The position numbers were made by a program, and so were the translations under genes. 64,000 nucleotides of DNA from Eremophila alpestris peregrina (Eukaryota; Chordata; Aves; Passeriformes; Alaudidae): assembly GCA_009792885.1 (NCBI GenBank), contig WMCF01000016.1, positions 14,652,662-14,716,661 on the forward strand, read 5' to 3'. Below, piece after piece: positions 23,201-38,200 of the stretch (positions are counted from its first letter, which is position 1; each line of letters begins with the position of its first letter). The notes under the pieces are model-generated. The model worked only from the letters and a program-made list of their open reading frames with translations. It was not told the origin of the DNA and ran no database searches.

Positions 23201-26200
23201 GAAAGATGAAAGGTTCAGTATATGCATAGGTTTGATTTACTTCATAGTAAACATCTTAAAAAGCAGTATTACAAGAGGCAGCAGGGCAGCTAAATCCTCC
23301 AGAAATGCCTTCTACAATTCCTTTAGTGCTACTCCTTCTCCTCCCTCTGCCTCACCCCAGCTTTCAAAAAGTATCAGAAACTGAATCTAACAGACAGATA
23401 AACTTTCATTGTGTTTCACCTCATATTGTTAATTTTGATCCCCCTATCATGACATATTAAGTGTCTTAAAGGGGAAAACTTGAGGGAAACATGGCTGAGG
23501 AAAACCTCTTTCCCTTCAGCCTGAGTAGAACTTAGATTTCCACCATTGTCCCCAGACTACCTTAAACCTATTTTTCCTCTCTACAAAGTTAGTTTCCATA
23601 AGTAACTAACAAATGAAGCAACAGGTGCAAGAGCTGCTATGAAAAATTTAACTGAATAAAAAATTAGGATCATATTTCAGTTCCAAGGTGAAAGGGTTTG
23701 AAATTCTGCTGCACCTTGATGGCAGAGTGAGAACCTGAGTGCATGAAGTGATCTGCCAGGACAGAAAGAAGAACACAAAAACTGAACAGGAAAACTTATG
23801 CAAACTATTGGACTCTCTGAAAGAAGGTAGAGAAAGAAAAAGAGGACAGAACAGGGGAAAAAGAAGATTGGTAAGCCTAACAAGCCTTGCAGGTGAGCTT
23901 GGAGCTGCACTTCATAGGACAACAAAAGCCAGCTCTGGAGGGGGGTGACAGATCTTTAGTCTTTGCAGGAGCCTCTGCAATCTCTTCAAAGGCAGCTCCA
24001 AACTCAGCCAGAGGATGAATAATGGGCAATGGAAAATCAGATGCCTTCATGTGTTTGTAATGCATAAGAGACAGTTGCTGCTTCCTTTTCTGAACACGCC
24101 TCAAAGGCTCTCAGTATTAATACTTGGTAATATTCTGAGGCTTAGTGTTTGCTGCTGAAATGCTACACAGAGAAGCTGATAAATCAGACTGGAATCCAAA
24201 ACAACAAACACTTCCTAACCAAGTTTTACAGGATAAGTTAGTGATCAACACTCCACAGTCAGAGGAAAGCAATTAAAATGCTTGAGTTTTACAGTTACAT
24301 ACTGCAGTTACAGCTGCTCTTGTAAAAACCCAAAGAGTTGGAAATTGCAAAGGGAAAACATCAGTAAGTCAAAGTTGAGCAACTGTGACTCTTCTGAAGA
24401 TACAAGGCCTGAATTAGGTTTGAGAATTAAATTTTAGCCATTAATTTCTATACTTTTTATTTTTATTAGCATTCTCTAGTTTTTCTCACTAATTAGCAAA
24501 TATTAAAAAATAATCTAGCTTTAGCTACAGCCTGTTGAAACAAACAGTTTAATCTCTTTTCCAATCTTTGTTTAATTCCTAAAAGCAAAGACAGTGAAAA
24601 CAATTTTGCATCTTTTGCAACTCTCAGGAGATTTTGTACATCCAAAATCTGCAAAACTCTGTATTGAAAGTATTGTGCACTCTCAGCAAGGAATGTTTTG
24701 TTCCACAATGTTTTTGTGGGAAGTGGTGTTATTTTCTTAGGTTTTTTTTTTTTTTTTGGTACATGACTGAAATTACAAGTTGTGTATATTAAATTCTACT
24801 TGAGGATTTTTCTGTGCCCTACTGCACCTATAAAATGATCTCTCAGCTATAATTACAAGTGAGGACAACAGGGATGCTGCTTACTTGAAATTTAGCAAAT
24901 GTCCCAGTAGTATCCTTGAAGAAAAGTGGGAAGATACAGATGGGTGGTGAAGATAAAATTCTGATATGAAGGAAAAAAGGCTTTCACAGTCAGAATGGTT
25001 AAATCTGGAGTAGGTTGTTTGGATAAAGGGGTTCTTAAATCCTAAACCATGGATAAATTAAAAAGTGACTGGACCATGCCCTGAACAACCCACTTCAGTT
25101 TTGAAGTTAATCCTGCTTTGAGCTCTGAAGATCCTTTCTAACCAATTTTTTCTATGGTTTTATGAACCATGAAATTCAAGTTCATAACATCATCACACCA
25201 GAAGGTGCTCCAAAGAATATTTCAGACAATTTTAAATTCAGAGATTCTGTACACAAACCCAAATTTTAATGTTGAAGCCATAAAGCTCTAATTCAATTTT
25301 TAAAGTCTCTTAGAGCCATCCCTTGAGTTGTGATTTTATTCCTGTCATGAATACAATAATCCAGCCAATTAGTGGAAATCTTGCTACTGCAAGAAAAGCA
25401 AATAAGGAGTGAAACTGAAAAATTCTGAATCCTCTGCAATGACAAGTGTAGCAGCATTTTTGGGAAATGCTGAGCAATGCCAAATTAGTCTATACTTGTA
25501 TGTGCCACTGCCATCAGCTGCTTTGTAGAAGTATGTTTAGAGGCAGCTCTAGAACCAAATACCTGTTATTCCTCTGCCCTGTAACTTCCTTCTGTTCTTC
25601 AGATCCTGAAAACCTTTTCTTAAGAAAATGCCAACTCTTGGAACTACTCCAGAATAAATCTTAAATCGTTTTGAAGTCAGTGCTATCTGCCCCACATGGC
25701 TATGAGTAAATTGCTCTGCATGTGGCAAATGAAGAGCTGGAGGGAAAAGATGCATCAAACTCAGATCCAACTTCTGAGCTCTGCCATGGAGAGGCAAAGC
25801 CAAGCAAAGAGGCCACAGCACAGTTCAGTTGCCAGTGGAGTTTATAAGCACCAGGAGGGATTTATCACCTGTTCCTACTCACAGCTAAAGTAGCTCAAGA
25901 TGAAGGGAAGGAGAATGCAGGGAACATTCTTTTCAGTACAGATCATGACTGCTGTTCTCCTCTTTACACACTCTAATATATTAACTGATCCTGCACTTCC
26001 ATTAAAATCCAACTGCTGATGTAATGAATCTGAAAATACAAAACCATAGATATGAAGACAAATCCAATAAAATTAAAAATTCTGATGGAAAAAAGCCCTT
26101 GAGGGAGCATCAAGGCCCTTTGCTCATAAATCAGGCTGCAGTGCTGTTTTGCTGTACAAACAGCCACCATTTATAAAGGCTGATATTTTGGTATCCATTC

Positions 26201-29200
26201 CTTCCTAGAGGCATTTATGCTTAAAAACTATCCTCCATATAAAGAAGAGGTTTTCCAAACCAGCAGGACACTGCTATTTTTGTGACAGCTTCAAGTAATG
26301 AATCACCAGGGATCAAGTAATAGAGCTAAGAAGGGAAATGAGCTCACAGTGAGAACTAACTTGAGACAAATGATTATTTAGGCTCTAGAAACACAAACCA
26401 CTCAGTCACAAGAAGAGACCTGGCTGGGGGTGGAAGGAGTGCTCCTGTTTGTTTTCCCATGCTTACAAACAAACCAATATCACACTGATCTCCACGCTGA
26501 GCACTGGACTCACTACTCCAGATAAAATGCCCCAAGGCTCTGATACTCTTCAGTGAGCCATAGGATGGAGAAGAGAGAAGAGGTGTGGAGAAAAGGGTGA
26601 CCTAATTGCAGCATTTCAGTACCTGAAGGGGCTCCAAGAGAGCTGGAAAGGGATTGTGGAAAAGGCTGTGGAGTAAGAGGACAAGGGGGAATGGCTGCCC
26701 AGTGCCAGAGGGCAGGGTCAGATGGGATATTGGGAAGGAATTCTTGGCTGTGAGGGTGCTGAGGCCCTGGCACAGGGTGCCCAGAGCAGCTGGGGCTGCC
26801 CCTGGATCCCTGGAAGTGTCCAAGGCCAGGCTGGACAGGGCTTGGAGCAGCCTGGGACAGTGGGAGGTGTCTCTGCCATGGCAGGGGGTGGAATAAGATG
26901 AGCTTTGACTTCTCTTCCAAACCAAACCTCTCTGTGATTCTATACTAAACATCCATATTTCACTTCAAAATACCAAATTCTAAACACACTTGCAACCCCA
27001 AAGAACTGCATTTTAGTCCCCTCTTCTACCCTACTAATTTTAAAACTCTTAGGGAAAATAAGAGTGTTCTTTGGGTCAAACTAAACAATTTTAAATAAAC
27101 TGGTGATAAGAGAGTTTTCACTTCAGGAACAACAGGGACACTTAACAGAAGATGGCAGCAAATGAGCCAATCCTTTTAGATGGGATTTCTTACAGAGGGC
27201 CTAACCTTACTGCACAGCCAAGACTAATAACTTTCCATCTGCTTTCTAATTCTCTTTATACCAGAAGCCTCTCCCACATGATTAATGGGAATGCAGATTT
27301 GCAATATGCTTTAAATAGTCCCTACAATAGCTTGATTAAAAACCTAACACACAAAGGGCAGGACAGCCCATTAATAAAGATGCAGGAAAGAAAGTTAGTG
27401 ACTAATAAAAATTATCTGATGCTAGAGAGAACAACTAACTAAAGAGGGTTTATGTAATTTCATACATCACTTATACACACACACTGGAGAATACTCAGTA
27501 AATAGGTTCAGGTGTTTCAGATCTCCTAATTCAAAGTGACAATACTGGAGCAGCCACAGACCACCTCCACAACAGAACACAAGTCCATTTGCTGATTTTA
27601 AGAGCTTAATTACTGCAGTCAGAAATGCCTCATCACTAAAATAAACCTGGGTTCATTTTGAAAGTCAGTAAGAAATAGAGAAATTTCAGGGGAGTGAATA
27701 TCCTCCCCACATCCCCCCATCCACACAGACTGCTTATTGTCAAAAGAACATTAAAATGGGAAAGGACAGCAGATTACACACCAAACAAAAGTCAAAATGA
27801 TATTAGGAAGAAAGAAAACCTAATAACTGTCATGATTACAAATACCTACCTATAACTGTAATAGATACAATTTTTTTTCTGTAAATGGAAACTCAAGTTT
27901 TATATGGGCTGAAAGCTGCACAAACATCTTGAAATGGCTTCAAGCCAAACCACCAACCAGAAAATGGGACTCTGGGCAAGAGGTCTCACCTCTTTCCTTG
28001 CCCCTTCCCTGGGCATTGGTGCTTACTTAATCCCTTAAAGACATAAGTCTGGGGACTAATCTGGAGGAACTACTTCCTTTTTTTACATCTAGTGAATTTT
28101 TGATGGTTTAGCTCTCTTGGTCAGTTCCCTGAAGAGTCAGATATGCACCAGTCCAAGGAAAAGAGTGGAAACACTGGACTGTGGCATGTGGGATAAAAGC
28201 AGATAAACAGTGTTGTGGCAGTGCTGATTTAAACAGCTTAAGTGGCCATAAACTGTATCTTAAAGGATACACATTAAATCTCTATAAATCTAACATGCCC
28301 TAATGGTATAGGCAGTCATTTCTCCTAAGTTGCTTGTCATCATCTCTAAACCTCTGACAGGAAAGCAAATAGCAATTAATGTTATTTGATTGCAAACTTC
28401 TCAAGCTTTTAAAGTGCTCCAATTTCACAAGGCCTTTATTTATTCTTAGTTCTGTCAGCTACTTAGGATCATGAAAACCAAAGAAATCTACAAAACCAAA
28501 ATCCTACCAGCAATAATTATAAAACTGCTGTGAAAGCTCCTAATTTGTTAGGCAAACATTTTTAACTTTCTTAAACTTCTTCCCCCCAACACCATTGGGA
28601 ATGTTGTTTTCCCCTCTGATGAAGAGCCACAGCTCACTCATAAGGCAACAACTCCTCCCATTTCTGTCTCAAGGAGCTGCAAATGTGATTTCTAGCATGT
28701 ACACAAAACTTTCATTTCCAGCAATCTGAGAGTAACAGACTGAACAAAATTAAATGTTGAGCATGTGTGATACTCAACTGCAGCTGCAAATCCACAACTT
28801 CTGCACATCAGTGGACTTCTGTGTAATGGAAGATAAACTCCACAATTTCACCTGAAAGTGATTTCAGTCTGTCCCTCATTTTTCACCAGTGATACAGGCC
28901 CTACATGCACAAGCTCCAGGGATCATTACTTGAGGAGCAGCACAGGCCATCTTGCCATTCCCTTCTCTGAAGGGATGTGGCTGTTGTAAAGAAGGCTGGC
29001 AAAACTCCTGATCTGTATCTTCAGACAGTGGCACATGGTTCAGTGAAAGCTTTAGGCAGAAATTATCATCCAGCAATCTTTTTTTTTTACAAGTGTTTCA
29101 GCGTAAATTTATCATGCTGGTATTTTTTCCATGAGATTAGTCAATATCAAAATTTGTTGAATAACTCCTTAAGAAAATAAATATTCTAAACAGTTGTTCC

Positions 29201-32200
29201 AAACTCGGTATTTGAGTATTTATTAAATGCTCAGAGATCAGTCAAGCTTTCTAAGACAGAGGGTGCACGCTTAGATATAGAACTTAAAAGAACTCTCATG
29301 ACAAGTGAAATATTAAAATAATTTTATTTTAGGGCGAGTAAACCACTTGCTGAAACCCTCTGGGATTCACCCTGAGGATGGTCAGTGAACTTACCATACT
29401 CCCCAAAGCGAAGGGACTCCCACTGCTGCCACTCCACGATGCTGCTGACAGCTCGGACCCCGATGTAGATCAGCAGCATCCCCAAGGTGGCATCCAGCAA
29501 GAAGTTGATAAGGTACCTGGAAAGGAAAAGCACAAAAGAAAACAAGGAGTCAGGGCCCATTTTCTACAGGAGCAGGGTATTTTTACACCATGACTAATAG
29601 AAGATCTATAAGTATGTTCAGAAGCCTGAGTATTGAGAACTATCATTTACCCACTTCTGTAATTACACAGAGAGCCTGACATTTAAATAGTTTTAACTGC
29701 CTCAGGTTTTTTTTTTTTAAGGACTTTTTTCTGTCCTTAAAGATCCCAAAACTTTCTAAAAATCGTTATTTTCTAATAATTGTTCAGCAAATCTGAGCTT
29801 TAACTGACGTTGCATTAATTAAACACTAAAATCAAGGCTGAGGTTCAGAGGAACGTGGGCAATCCCGAGCGTGCACGAGTCCCACTGAGGCCACAAGAGG
29901 CTGCTGTAAGCCCGCAGCAGGAAGGCAGCGGCAGGAGCAGGGAAAGCAGAGGAGCCAACAGCTATTCCACAGCCAGGGAGGGCTCCGGGCACAGCAGGGA
30001 TGCCCGAGATCCTCAGGAACCCCGGGATTCACCAAAACACGGAGATTCCCAAAAAGACTGAGATCCCCAAGCACACCGGGCTCACCCCAGGGAGTGTCCT
30101 CCTCCCCACAGGACCTGCTGTGCTGCTGCCACCAAGTCTGGACCCACTTTCTAACTCAGGAAATCTTTTCCCAAGATTTTGGTTAATGCTATGTGATATT
30201 TTTTCTGCTATCAAGAACCTGCAGCTTTGTCTGAGAAGTTATCCAGCTCCACGCTGTAATTTCTGAGAACACTGAATAACCTCACTCTCTCTAACTTGTT
30301 TCGTGTCATGTTACATTTACATTAAAAATGGGAATTGAAAATAAAAATATGTAGATGCAGGAGGGAATGCACATGTCAGTAAATCCTTTCTTTTAAAAGC
30401 TCAGCACCAAGTTATTTTTAATTTTAAAATACTGTAATACATTATTGTGCTTTAAACACTGACAATTTTTGACATGCTCACTTGAATATATACTTTATCA
30501 AAATGGAATGAAAAAAATTTGCACCTGCCAGTTTTCACACCTATCAGGAAATTCTTAAATCTATAAGCAAGGAAAATCCTACAATAATGCCTGGTATTGT
30601 TGAAACTGTCATAATTCTAACTCGAACTTCACTAAAATAAGTGCATTTTGCCTAACAAAATGCTTTGTGGTGGGAAGAGAAAAGCAGTGTTCCTGCACAT
30701 TTACACTTTGTAGGAACACAGAAGAATAAGGGATATAAAACTGGCTTGTGAAGCAACACGAGCATGTTCCTTGAGCTGCGTGTCTCCTTTGTTTACCCAA
30801 GAACAACAAATGAGCAGATGCCATCAAAAGGAACTGGATGGGTTCTAAAAGGCAAATTAGTGGGCTTTTAAAAGTAATTTCATAGCTTTCATTACCAGCA
30901 ATGTGTAAGCTACTTTGAGCATGAGCCTTATCAGGAACAAACCCAGACAATTACCATTTGCTTCAGGAGCTTCTGTAAAGAGCCTGTCGGGGTCTTAGTC
31001 AGAAAATCTTCAGGTTTAATACACTACAGAGAAATGCTTATCTATTTAGTCACACTGCTCCAAGCATGACATTGCAGAATTAATTTCTGTACCAACTGCC
31101 TGGCTACCAAGCAAGATTTCCCATTTTTAACAAAAGGAAAATAATACTGCAGCAGCCAATGTAGTTTTTAGAAGCAAATACAAGCACAAATGATTTTTTG
31201 CTAAATAACCCTGAAAGCAACCTCACTTTATATTACAGCCTTGCTTTACTACAGTGAACACAACTGGATATTCATTTCCCAGCACCTTCAGTGAACAAAC
31301 CTGAACTGCAATGTGCATCCCAAGTCCTCATTCATTCACTGGAGAGGGACAAGTAGCAAGGCTTTGCCCTTTAGGTTTAAAATAGCTACACACAGTCCAG
31401 ACTCCTGCCAGCCATGAACTTAATTAATCAAGGATCCGGATTCTTCTCTTTAAGTTTAAACCACAGGATTTTTAAAGTGATTGATTTTTACCATGAAAAC
31501 TGTCCTCTCAGATTTATCTTGTCTTAGCATCCACATAGACCAAACTCAGCTACAGAACTTCCATAAAGAGCAGTTATTCCAAAATTCAGCACTCACAGTG
31601 AACAAGGGTCTTCTTCTGTAAGGTCTGATAAATAGACATTTGCGAAGTGGATGAACAACATCCCTATGGCTTGCTTGGAAGTGTCTAAAAACCTATGTAA
31701 AGTAAAAACAGTTTTTAAGACACACAAAACTGTTTACAACACAGCCAGACATTGCAAATTTATGTTAATTAAAACCCCATCTCTATTACGAATTTTTTTT
31801 TTCCCAAATGAGAACACCAGAATGATAAAAGTATCATGGTATTTAGCTTTCATTTAACAATGTTCCACTTTAAATTCTGGCCCTATTTTTCCTATCAATA
31901 ACCCAAATCATATTAACTTGAAACCTACCACTGTAAATGTAAAGTCTGTGGATATCCTCTTGGTATCATAAGCATTATCCAAGAGCTAATCCTGACTAAC
32001 TCTAGCTAAGTCTTTAAAAACCTCCTGGAAACAATGAGCATCCCAGTCCTGAGAGGTATTTTGGACCTTTTATGTTTATGCATTTTTAGCAAGCTTATGG
32101 CACAGACAAAAATAAAATCCTCCTCATGTGCTTGTGGGTGAACAACTTAATAGTGACTAATGAGTCCTTTATCTACAGTATCTCATTTAAAAGCCAGCAT

Positions 32201-35200
32201 ATTTTTCACCTGAAAGCATGAAGTGGTTTCACTGAATTTTATCTACAGTGCAGAGCTTAGAACACACCGCAAAAGAATTCCAACCTTGACAGTACTATCT
32301 CCAAAGCAGATGATAAAGTCAGAGAGAAATCAGTTTGTTACTCAAGGGGAAAATATAAACCCCCACTTAGACAGAGATTCAGTAATGACTCCAGCTCTTA
32401 CCATTCTTTTCTCATCATCCTTTGCACAAAACCAAAACTTTCAGATGTTTCATTAAATGTAAAATGTAACAATATAACAAGAGTATTCTGCAGGCAAGAG
32501 TGTGATCTCTGTATCATAGAGGAAAACAACCCTTTTGCCTGTTTTGTCTCCATGTCTAAAAAGATCTGAACACCCCAAAAGACCCAAATGACAGTTTATG
32601 CCTGCATTAATCTACCCTCCTGATAACTGTCTTGAACTCCAATCTCTTCATTCACTGCATGACACAGAGTGTTGGAGATGAGGCAGGAAGCCAGTGAGTT
32701 ATTTATCTAATCAGTACACCATGCTATAAATAACAATACTTGAGTCCCAGAACAAGATTCTTTGCTTAAAAATTAAGGGTTATCAGAATTTCAGGCTGAG
32801 GTAGACTGTAGTACACAAAGATTTTGTACTTATTTTTTCAATAAGATAAAGGTCAGTGTTAGTTTTGAGAAGCAGCATTGTATGAGAGAAATTTAAACCA
32901 CTGAAGTCTGCAACAAGTGGAATGACAGCCTAACACTTACACCAGTCTCAAAACTGGTACAGCTTATGTTGGCATTGCTTCAACCCAATAACTTTTAAAA
33001 TTAAATAAACACAAAAATCTTTTTCTACGTTGTATTTTTAACAATGTTGATGTTTCTTTTATCATCCTGTTTTCTATTTTATACATAGTAGGATACCAAC
33101 AAAATATCGAATTTTATTTGAGCCCAGTTGAGAATTTCTTCTAAGCTTATGCATGTTTGTAGATGTTCAGATGCATCTTAGGACTACCTTAAGTTTCCAT
33201 CTTTAGGAAGAAGCACAAATTGAAGCTTTATGCCTAAATGCACATCTCTACAGATTCCTGGAAGTGTTTAGAAAGAAATGACAAAAACACACAGAAGGTA
33301 ACAGACTCATATATTTCGGGAACTTTTTTGGTTCCTCACTGACAGTTGCCAGTTTCTTGCCATCACTTTATTTTAATCATCATACACGAACATCATCCTT
33401 TCAAGAAGAAAAGAAGGGAGGAATAAAGCATACAGACACTTACCATATCCTCCAGGGACGTCTTTCATGCTTTGGTTCTCTGAAGCGTTTTACTGGGAGA
33501 GAAAAAAAACAATTAAAAAAAAATTGAAGACAATCAGCAACTTCCAAAGCAACAAAAATACAGAAAAGTGAAAGCAAATAATGTTGCAGAATGTGACATC
33601 CTTCAATGAAATGGACCTTTCACTACTGCACTTCACTATATCAGACTCCAGGGATCCATTTTTGAAGAAACTCCCTTCTGTCACCTCTTCCTAGAGTTTC
33701 TAGAGCTCCATTCTCTGCCTGCCAATATCCCTCACATGAAACAACAATCCACACCTGACCACCATTCCATTGGCCTGAGCTTTTAACACTGCCCATCCAG
33801 ACAATTGAATTTCCAACAGGAAAGCAGGTATTAGAGCCGTTTCTTTTCCTCACTGGAGACCCAAACCCAGATTGGAAAGCATTCTCATGACATGGGGCAG
33901 TCCATGACATCAGAATGAAATCAAGTGAATCAGCAGCAGGACAAATACATTCTCTGACAGTGTGTCTCTATCTTGTCAGCAAACTGAATTACAAAAGGAA
34001 AGAATGACAGATTTGTTTAGTCTGATAATCCCTTCACAAAAAGGTTGACAATTGTTAACATATTGAAAATGAAAAAAAAAAATCAGTATTAAAGTTATTG
34101 ACAACTATACACAAAGGCAAAAAAGTAGGTAAGTTTGTCTACTGCAGTTTCAGTACAGTTTATTCTACAAACTGTTTGGGCATCTGATAGAAAGCTCCTG
34201 TCACACCCTGCCCAGTACTCCCATGAACTTCCAACCCATCCCAGGTCCATCTGGAAGGCTCTACAGGACTCCTGAAGAACAAATGTGGGAAAATAGAGGG
34301 GCAAGGGCATAAAAGCAGTTGCTGATGTGCAAACAGTGGCTGGTCTATACATTTGTGTCTGGTCTGCAGTTTGTCCCATCCTCTTAGGAAATTTCATTTC
34401 TAACTCCTTCTGGGAAAGAAAATCTTTTTTCCAGCTGGGAACACACACTGAGCCCTGGGACAGGGGCTGTGGCAGCCTCACCTCTGTCACACCTGGCCTC
34501 ACATCCTAACACAGATTTATTCTTTGTTACAGCTGCAAGATACTAAATCCTTACACATCCCAAAGACAGACACAAGGTAATTCAAAACCTTTCCACTAAG
34601 AACGGGGTTAACATATGGAAGTTTTACTTCCTTCTGCCCAAATTGCAGTACCACTCACCAGTTCCTTCAACATAAGTTCTTGAAAAACAATTATTTAGGC
34701 TCTTATTTCAGAAATGATCTCTTATTAAAAAAAAAAGCCTTGATTCCCCTCCACCCCTTCAAATTGCAGAGATTCTGATTCAAGAGGCACAAACCACAGC
34801 AGGTGTAGTCAGGCAAAGTATCAACAGGTATTTTAACCTGCTTCTCCAGGTATTAGTGATGTATTTCAGTTTACCATAGGATGCTCTGTGTACATCATGC
34901 TTGCCCAGCTTACAAGCCTCTAAACCACATTCTGGTTTCTGAACCAATCATAACTTTTTCACAAGTAAGGCTGTTTTCCCCAAAGTCAACTGTCCTCATA
35001 AAACAATTAAAGAAATCACCTCCAAGGTGAAGGAGCAGCACTTTCAGGGAACACCAAGCTGCCAACCTGCCATCTCACTGTCACTGCTTCTGACAGCAGA
35101 GAGAAACTGTTTCACCCCCATGAGAAACTAAAAAGTGACAAGATGAAAAGCCTGTACATTTACACCAAAGATAAAGTTGTAATAGCAATATTTGCCAGCA

Positions 35201-38200
35201 GTTTTCCCTAAGAACAGCATGACATAAATATAAAAGTTCTGTTAAAAATGAGCAACACTCAGCCAAGTTAACCAGTTTGTTATTTATGACAAGTCCTCCC
35301 CAGTCACACTATGGATTACTTTAATTAGTGGCACTTCTGTGTAACAACAGGAAGCCACAAAGCATCACAAAACAAGTACAAGAAACAGAAGTTTCAACTT
35401 ACTGTGGAGTTAGTGCAAGATGCTTTTCTGCAGACAAAATGGCATTAAACTGCTATGGTGTGCATGCTTTGGGCAGGGGTAAATTCCAAGTTTAGGCTTT
35501 TGTCTGTCATTGCTATGAAGTTGTATAATGCCTCTGGATTCATTAATTTCTTTAAAAAATCACAAAAAATCGTTTTGGAGAGGACATTCAAAAGCAATTC
35601 CACTCATAGCATTTCAAATTTTATCTGTACTGAGAAACAGCCTTGATAAGGTCTGTGTTTCTCTGGCCAGTTCTAGAAACACAACATTTCATTTGAGTTA
35701 ACATTAAACAGGAGAGCAAGCTTGGAAAGCTCTGCAGTTGACGTTTGGGAATGCACTGGCTGGCTGATCACACCACAACAATGTATACCCCCAAATTTAA
35801 TGAGGAAAATCTTTAGGAGGTGCAACCTGATGGATATGTACCTGACGGATCTGTACCTGCACACTTGAAAGCCCAGCAGGTCCATACGAAAGTGCTGCTT
35901 GCCCAGCCCAGTTCTCTGCAGCAGTGTCTGTGAGCATCAGGTGTTTCTGACAGATCAAACATTGCCAGGTCCTTCCCAACAAACCCCTGATGGAAATTTG
36001 AGCCTTCCCAGTAACTAAACTGAGCAAAAACCCACCAGGTTGTAGACAACCACTCTGGTAAGCTGAGGATCCTCATGCTTGCTAGGAATTAATTTTGGAA
36101 CCAAAAGCCAAGCATGCTTTTTACAGAATCTTTAATGGCACTTTCTAAGCACCTATCAAGTTGGGGAGGGGAAAGTAATTTTTTTCCCCTTGGCCTCCCC
36201 CAGAAGAAGGCAGGATTGCTGTTCCCAGCCCCAGTTTCTCTTGGCAGTCTGAGCACAGGCTGGGCTCATGTCAGCTGCCAGATGGATCTCAATCTGCCGG
36301 CTCTGGCTGCGAGGACGTGGTGCTGCTCCATATGCTCCAGCTCTGAGCTCACACCACCAACCAGCCACCAGAGTTCATAGTAATCCACTAATAATGCCCA
36401 CAATTCATGCTGAATTATAAATGAAGAAAGAAGTGCTGCTTGTTTATATGTTCAGTGCCAGAATTTTGCAGGAAAGGAAATAAAAGCACTTCTGCCAGCA
36501 AGTATGTGAGCTGCTAGATGGACAGATAATAGAGAAGTATGTAAGACACAGTACTGCTAATGCAAAATTCTAGTTCATTGAATTGTGTTCTCACTTCATC
36601 AAAATTCTAGGAATCATTAATGCCAGAGCAGTCTGGAAGGGTTTCTAACACTTAACGTGGGAGTTTTGCAATCAGAATTTCAGAAGACTTATAGGGAAGA
36701 ATAAGGGCCAGAACAGAGACAAGAAATGAAATAAAACCACTCCAAGTTGTCAATATGCAAAGCAGCACTTGAAATCCAGCCTCTCTCTCGCCTTCATCTC
36801 CTCAAGAAGTCCCCCAGGAACTATTTAGCTGATGTGAAGTAACTTCAATATGGATTCAAGAACTCCAAGTTTCTGGATGGTTGCTCTTGTAGCAGTGCAA
36901 ATCTGGCTCATCTCACACCTTTGAAATGTTTCTATGCACTACCACATTTCTTAGATGCAGGTTCTGGCAGTTCTCACTAAGAGTCTTTCTGACCCCAGTA
37001 AAGATCAAAGATTTCTCTAGCTCATTAATTTGAAATAAAAAAAAAAGTAAAATCAACATGTTGAATGTGGTCTGCAGCTGCAGTACAACATTGCTCTTCT
37101 GAGGAGAGAGCTGGGAATTTCACCTGTGCTTGTCAAAACTTTTTCAAAGATGGGTCACAGACAAAGCACGTGACTGAACGTTTTATTTCATAAACCTCCT
37201 ATGTATTTCTGCCATCAGACCTCAGCAAAGTGACAGCTGAGCTGGCCAAAGAGAAAAGGAGGAAAAGGCTGGTGAGGATCACATTTGCACACTACATTCA
37301 CATTTTCTCACGTGTGTGGGCAGTTTCAGCTGGGGCAGGACTGTTCCCTTCTCACAAGTGCATGGGCCACAGGAAACAGCCACAAGTCAGAGCCAGGGAA
37401 ATTCCAGGGTGAAAGAAGCAAAAAATGCCCAGTGAGAGCAACTAAATTTTGCAACAAGTTGCCCAGAAAAAATACAGTGAGTGCAGTCTGACAGACCTTG
37501 AGAATTAACCTGGACAATGCTCCAAGCAAAGGGACATGGGCTGGCCCTGCTCTGAGCAGGAGGTGGGAACAGGTCACATTTGGAGTCCTTTCCAAGAAAA
37601 ACTGGTATGTAAGTCTAGAACTCATTTTTCTGTGATCTGACACTTAAAAAATTCCAAGATTTGAACCAATTATCAAAGGACTAAAGTATGGCTAACTGAA
37701 AATCACAGACATACATACATATACACACACATGAGGAGGGACAGAATCTCACACTGAGAAATCTGCTGCAGTGTGAGCTTCCCAAATAACGTGTTTGCAA
37801 CCAGACAGAGCCTCCAACACAGCCCTCCCAGTGCAAGCCTGCTGGGATCTGCAGGCTGCTTTGGTATTGATTCCCATGATTTCCAGCACTGCTGACAAGC
37901 AGTACAAGTTCCCTGTGCAAGGCTGTCTGCTCACTGTGTGTGGAGGAACAGCTGAGGTTACACCAAGCAGTACACCCGAGCTCAGATGCAGATTTTCAGA
38001 TGGCCACTCTCTGAGAGTGCCACTGCTTTCAGAACATTTGGTTATCAGACCACACGCCTCACAAATCTGAACCTACGACTCATAACCCTGTAAAAAACTT
38101 GTAAAGTCAATGACATATGCAGGCCAGATTTTTTATTTTTTTAGTTCTGTTTAGGAACACTTTGAAAAACACTGTTCTGCTTGTTAGTATCAACACTTTT

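Larger units (their letters stand above)
20381..33443 (-). other. STIMATE introns 2-7
   Basis: Introns at 31693-33443, 29517-31596, 23195-29394, 22192-23081, 21370-22113 and 20381-21219. They hold a CR1 3' end (26565-26943), an 18-bp tandem array (30004-30077), a long T-run near 24744-24759 and otherwise unremarkable AT-rich DNA. The intron 6 donor (AAT/GTTAGT) is weaker than the others. Confidence 0.8.

Noticed and set aside
26513..26952. Open frames of 80-135 codons
   Set aside because: They lie wholly inside the CR1 3' end.
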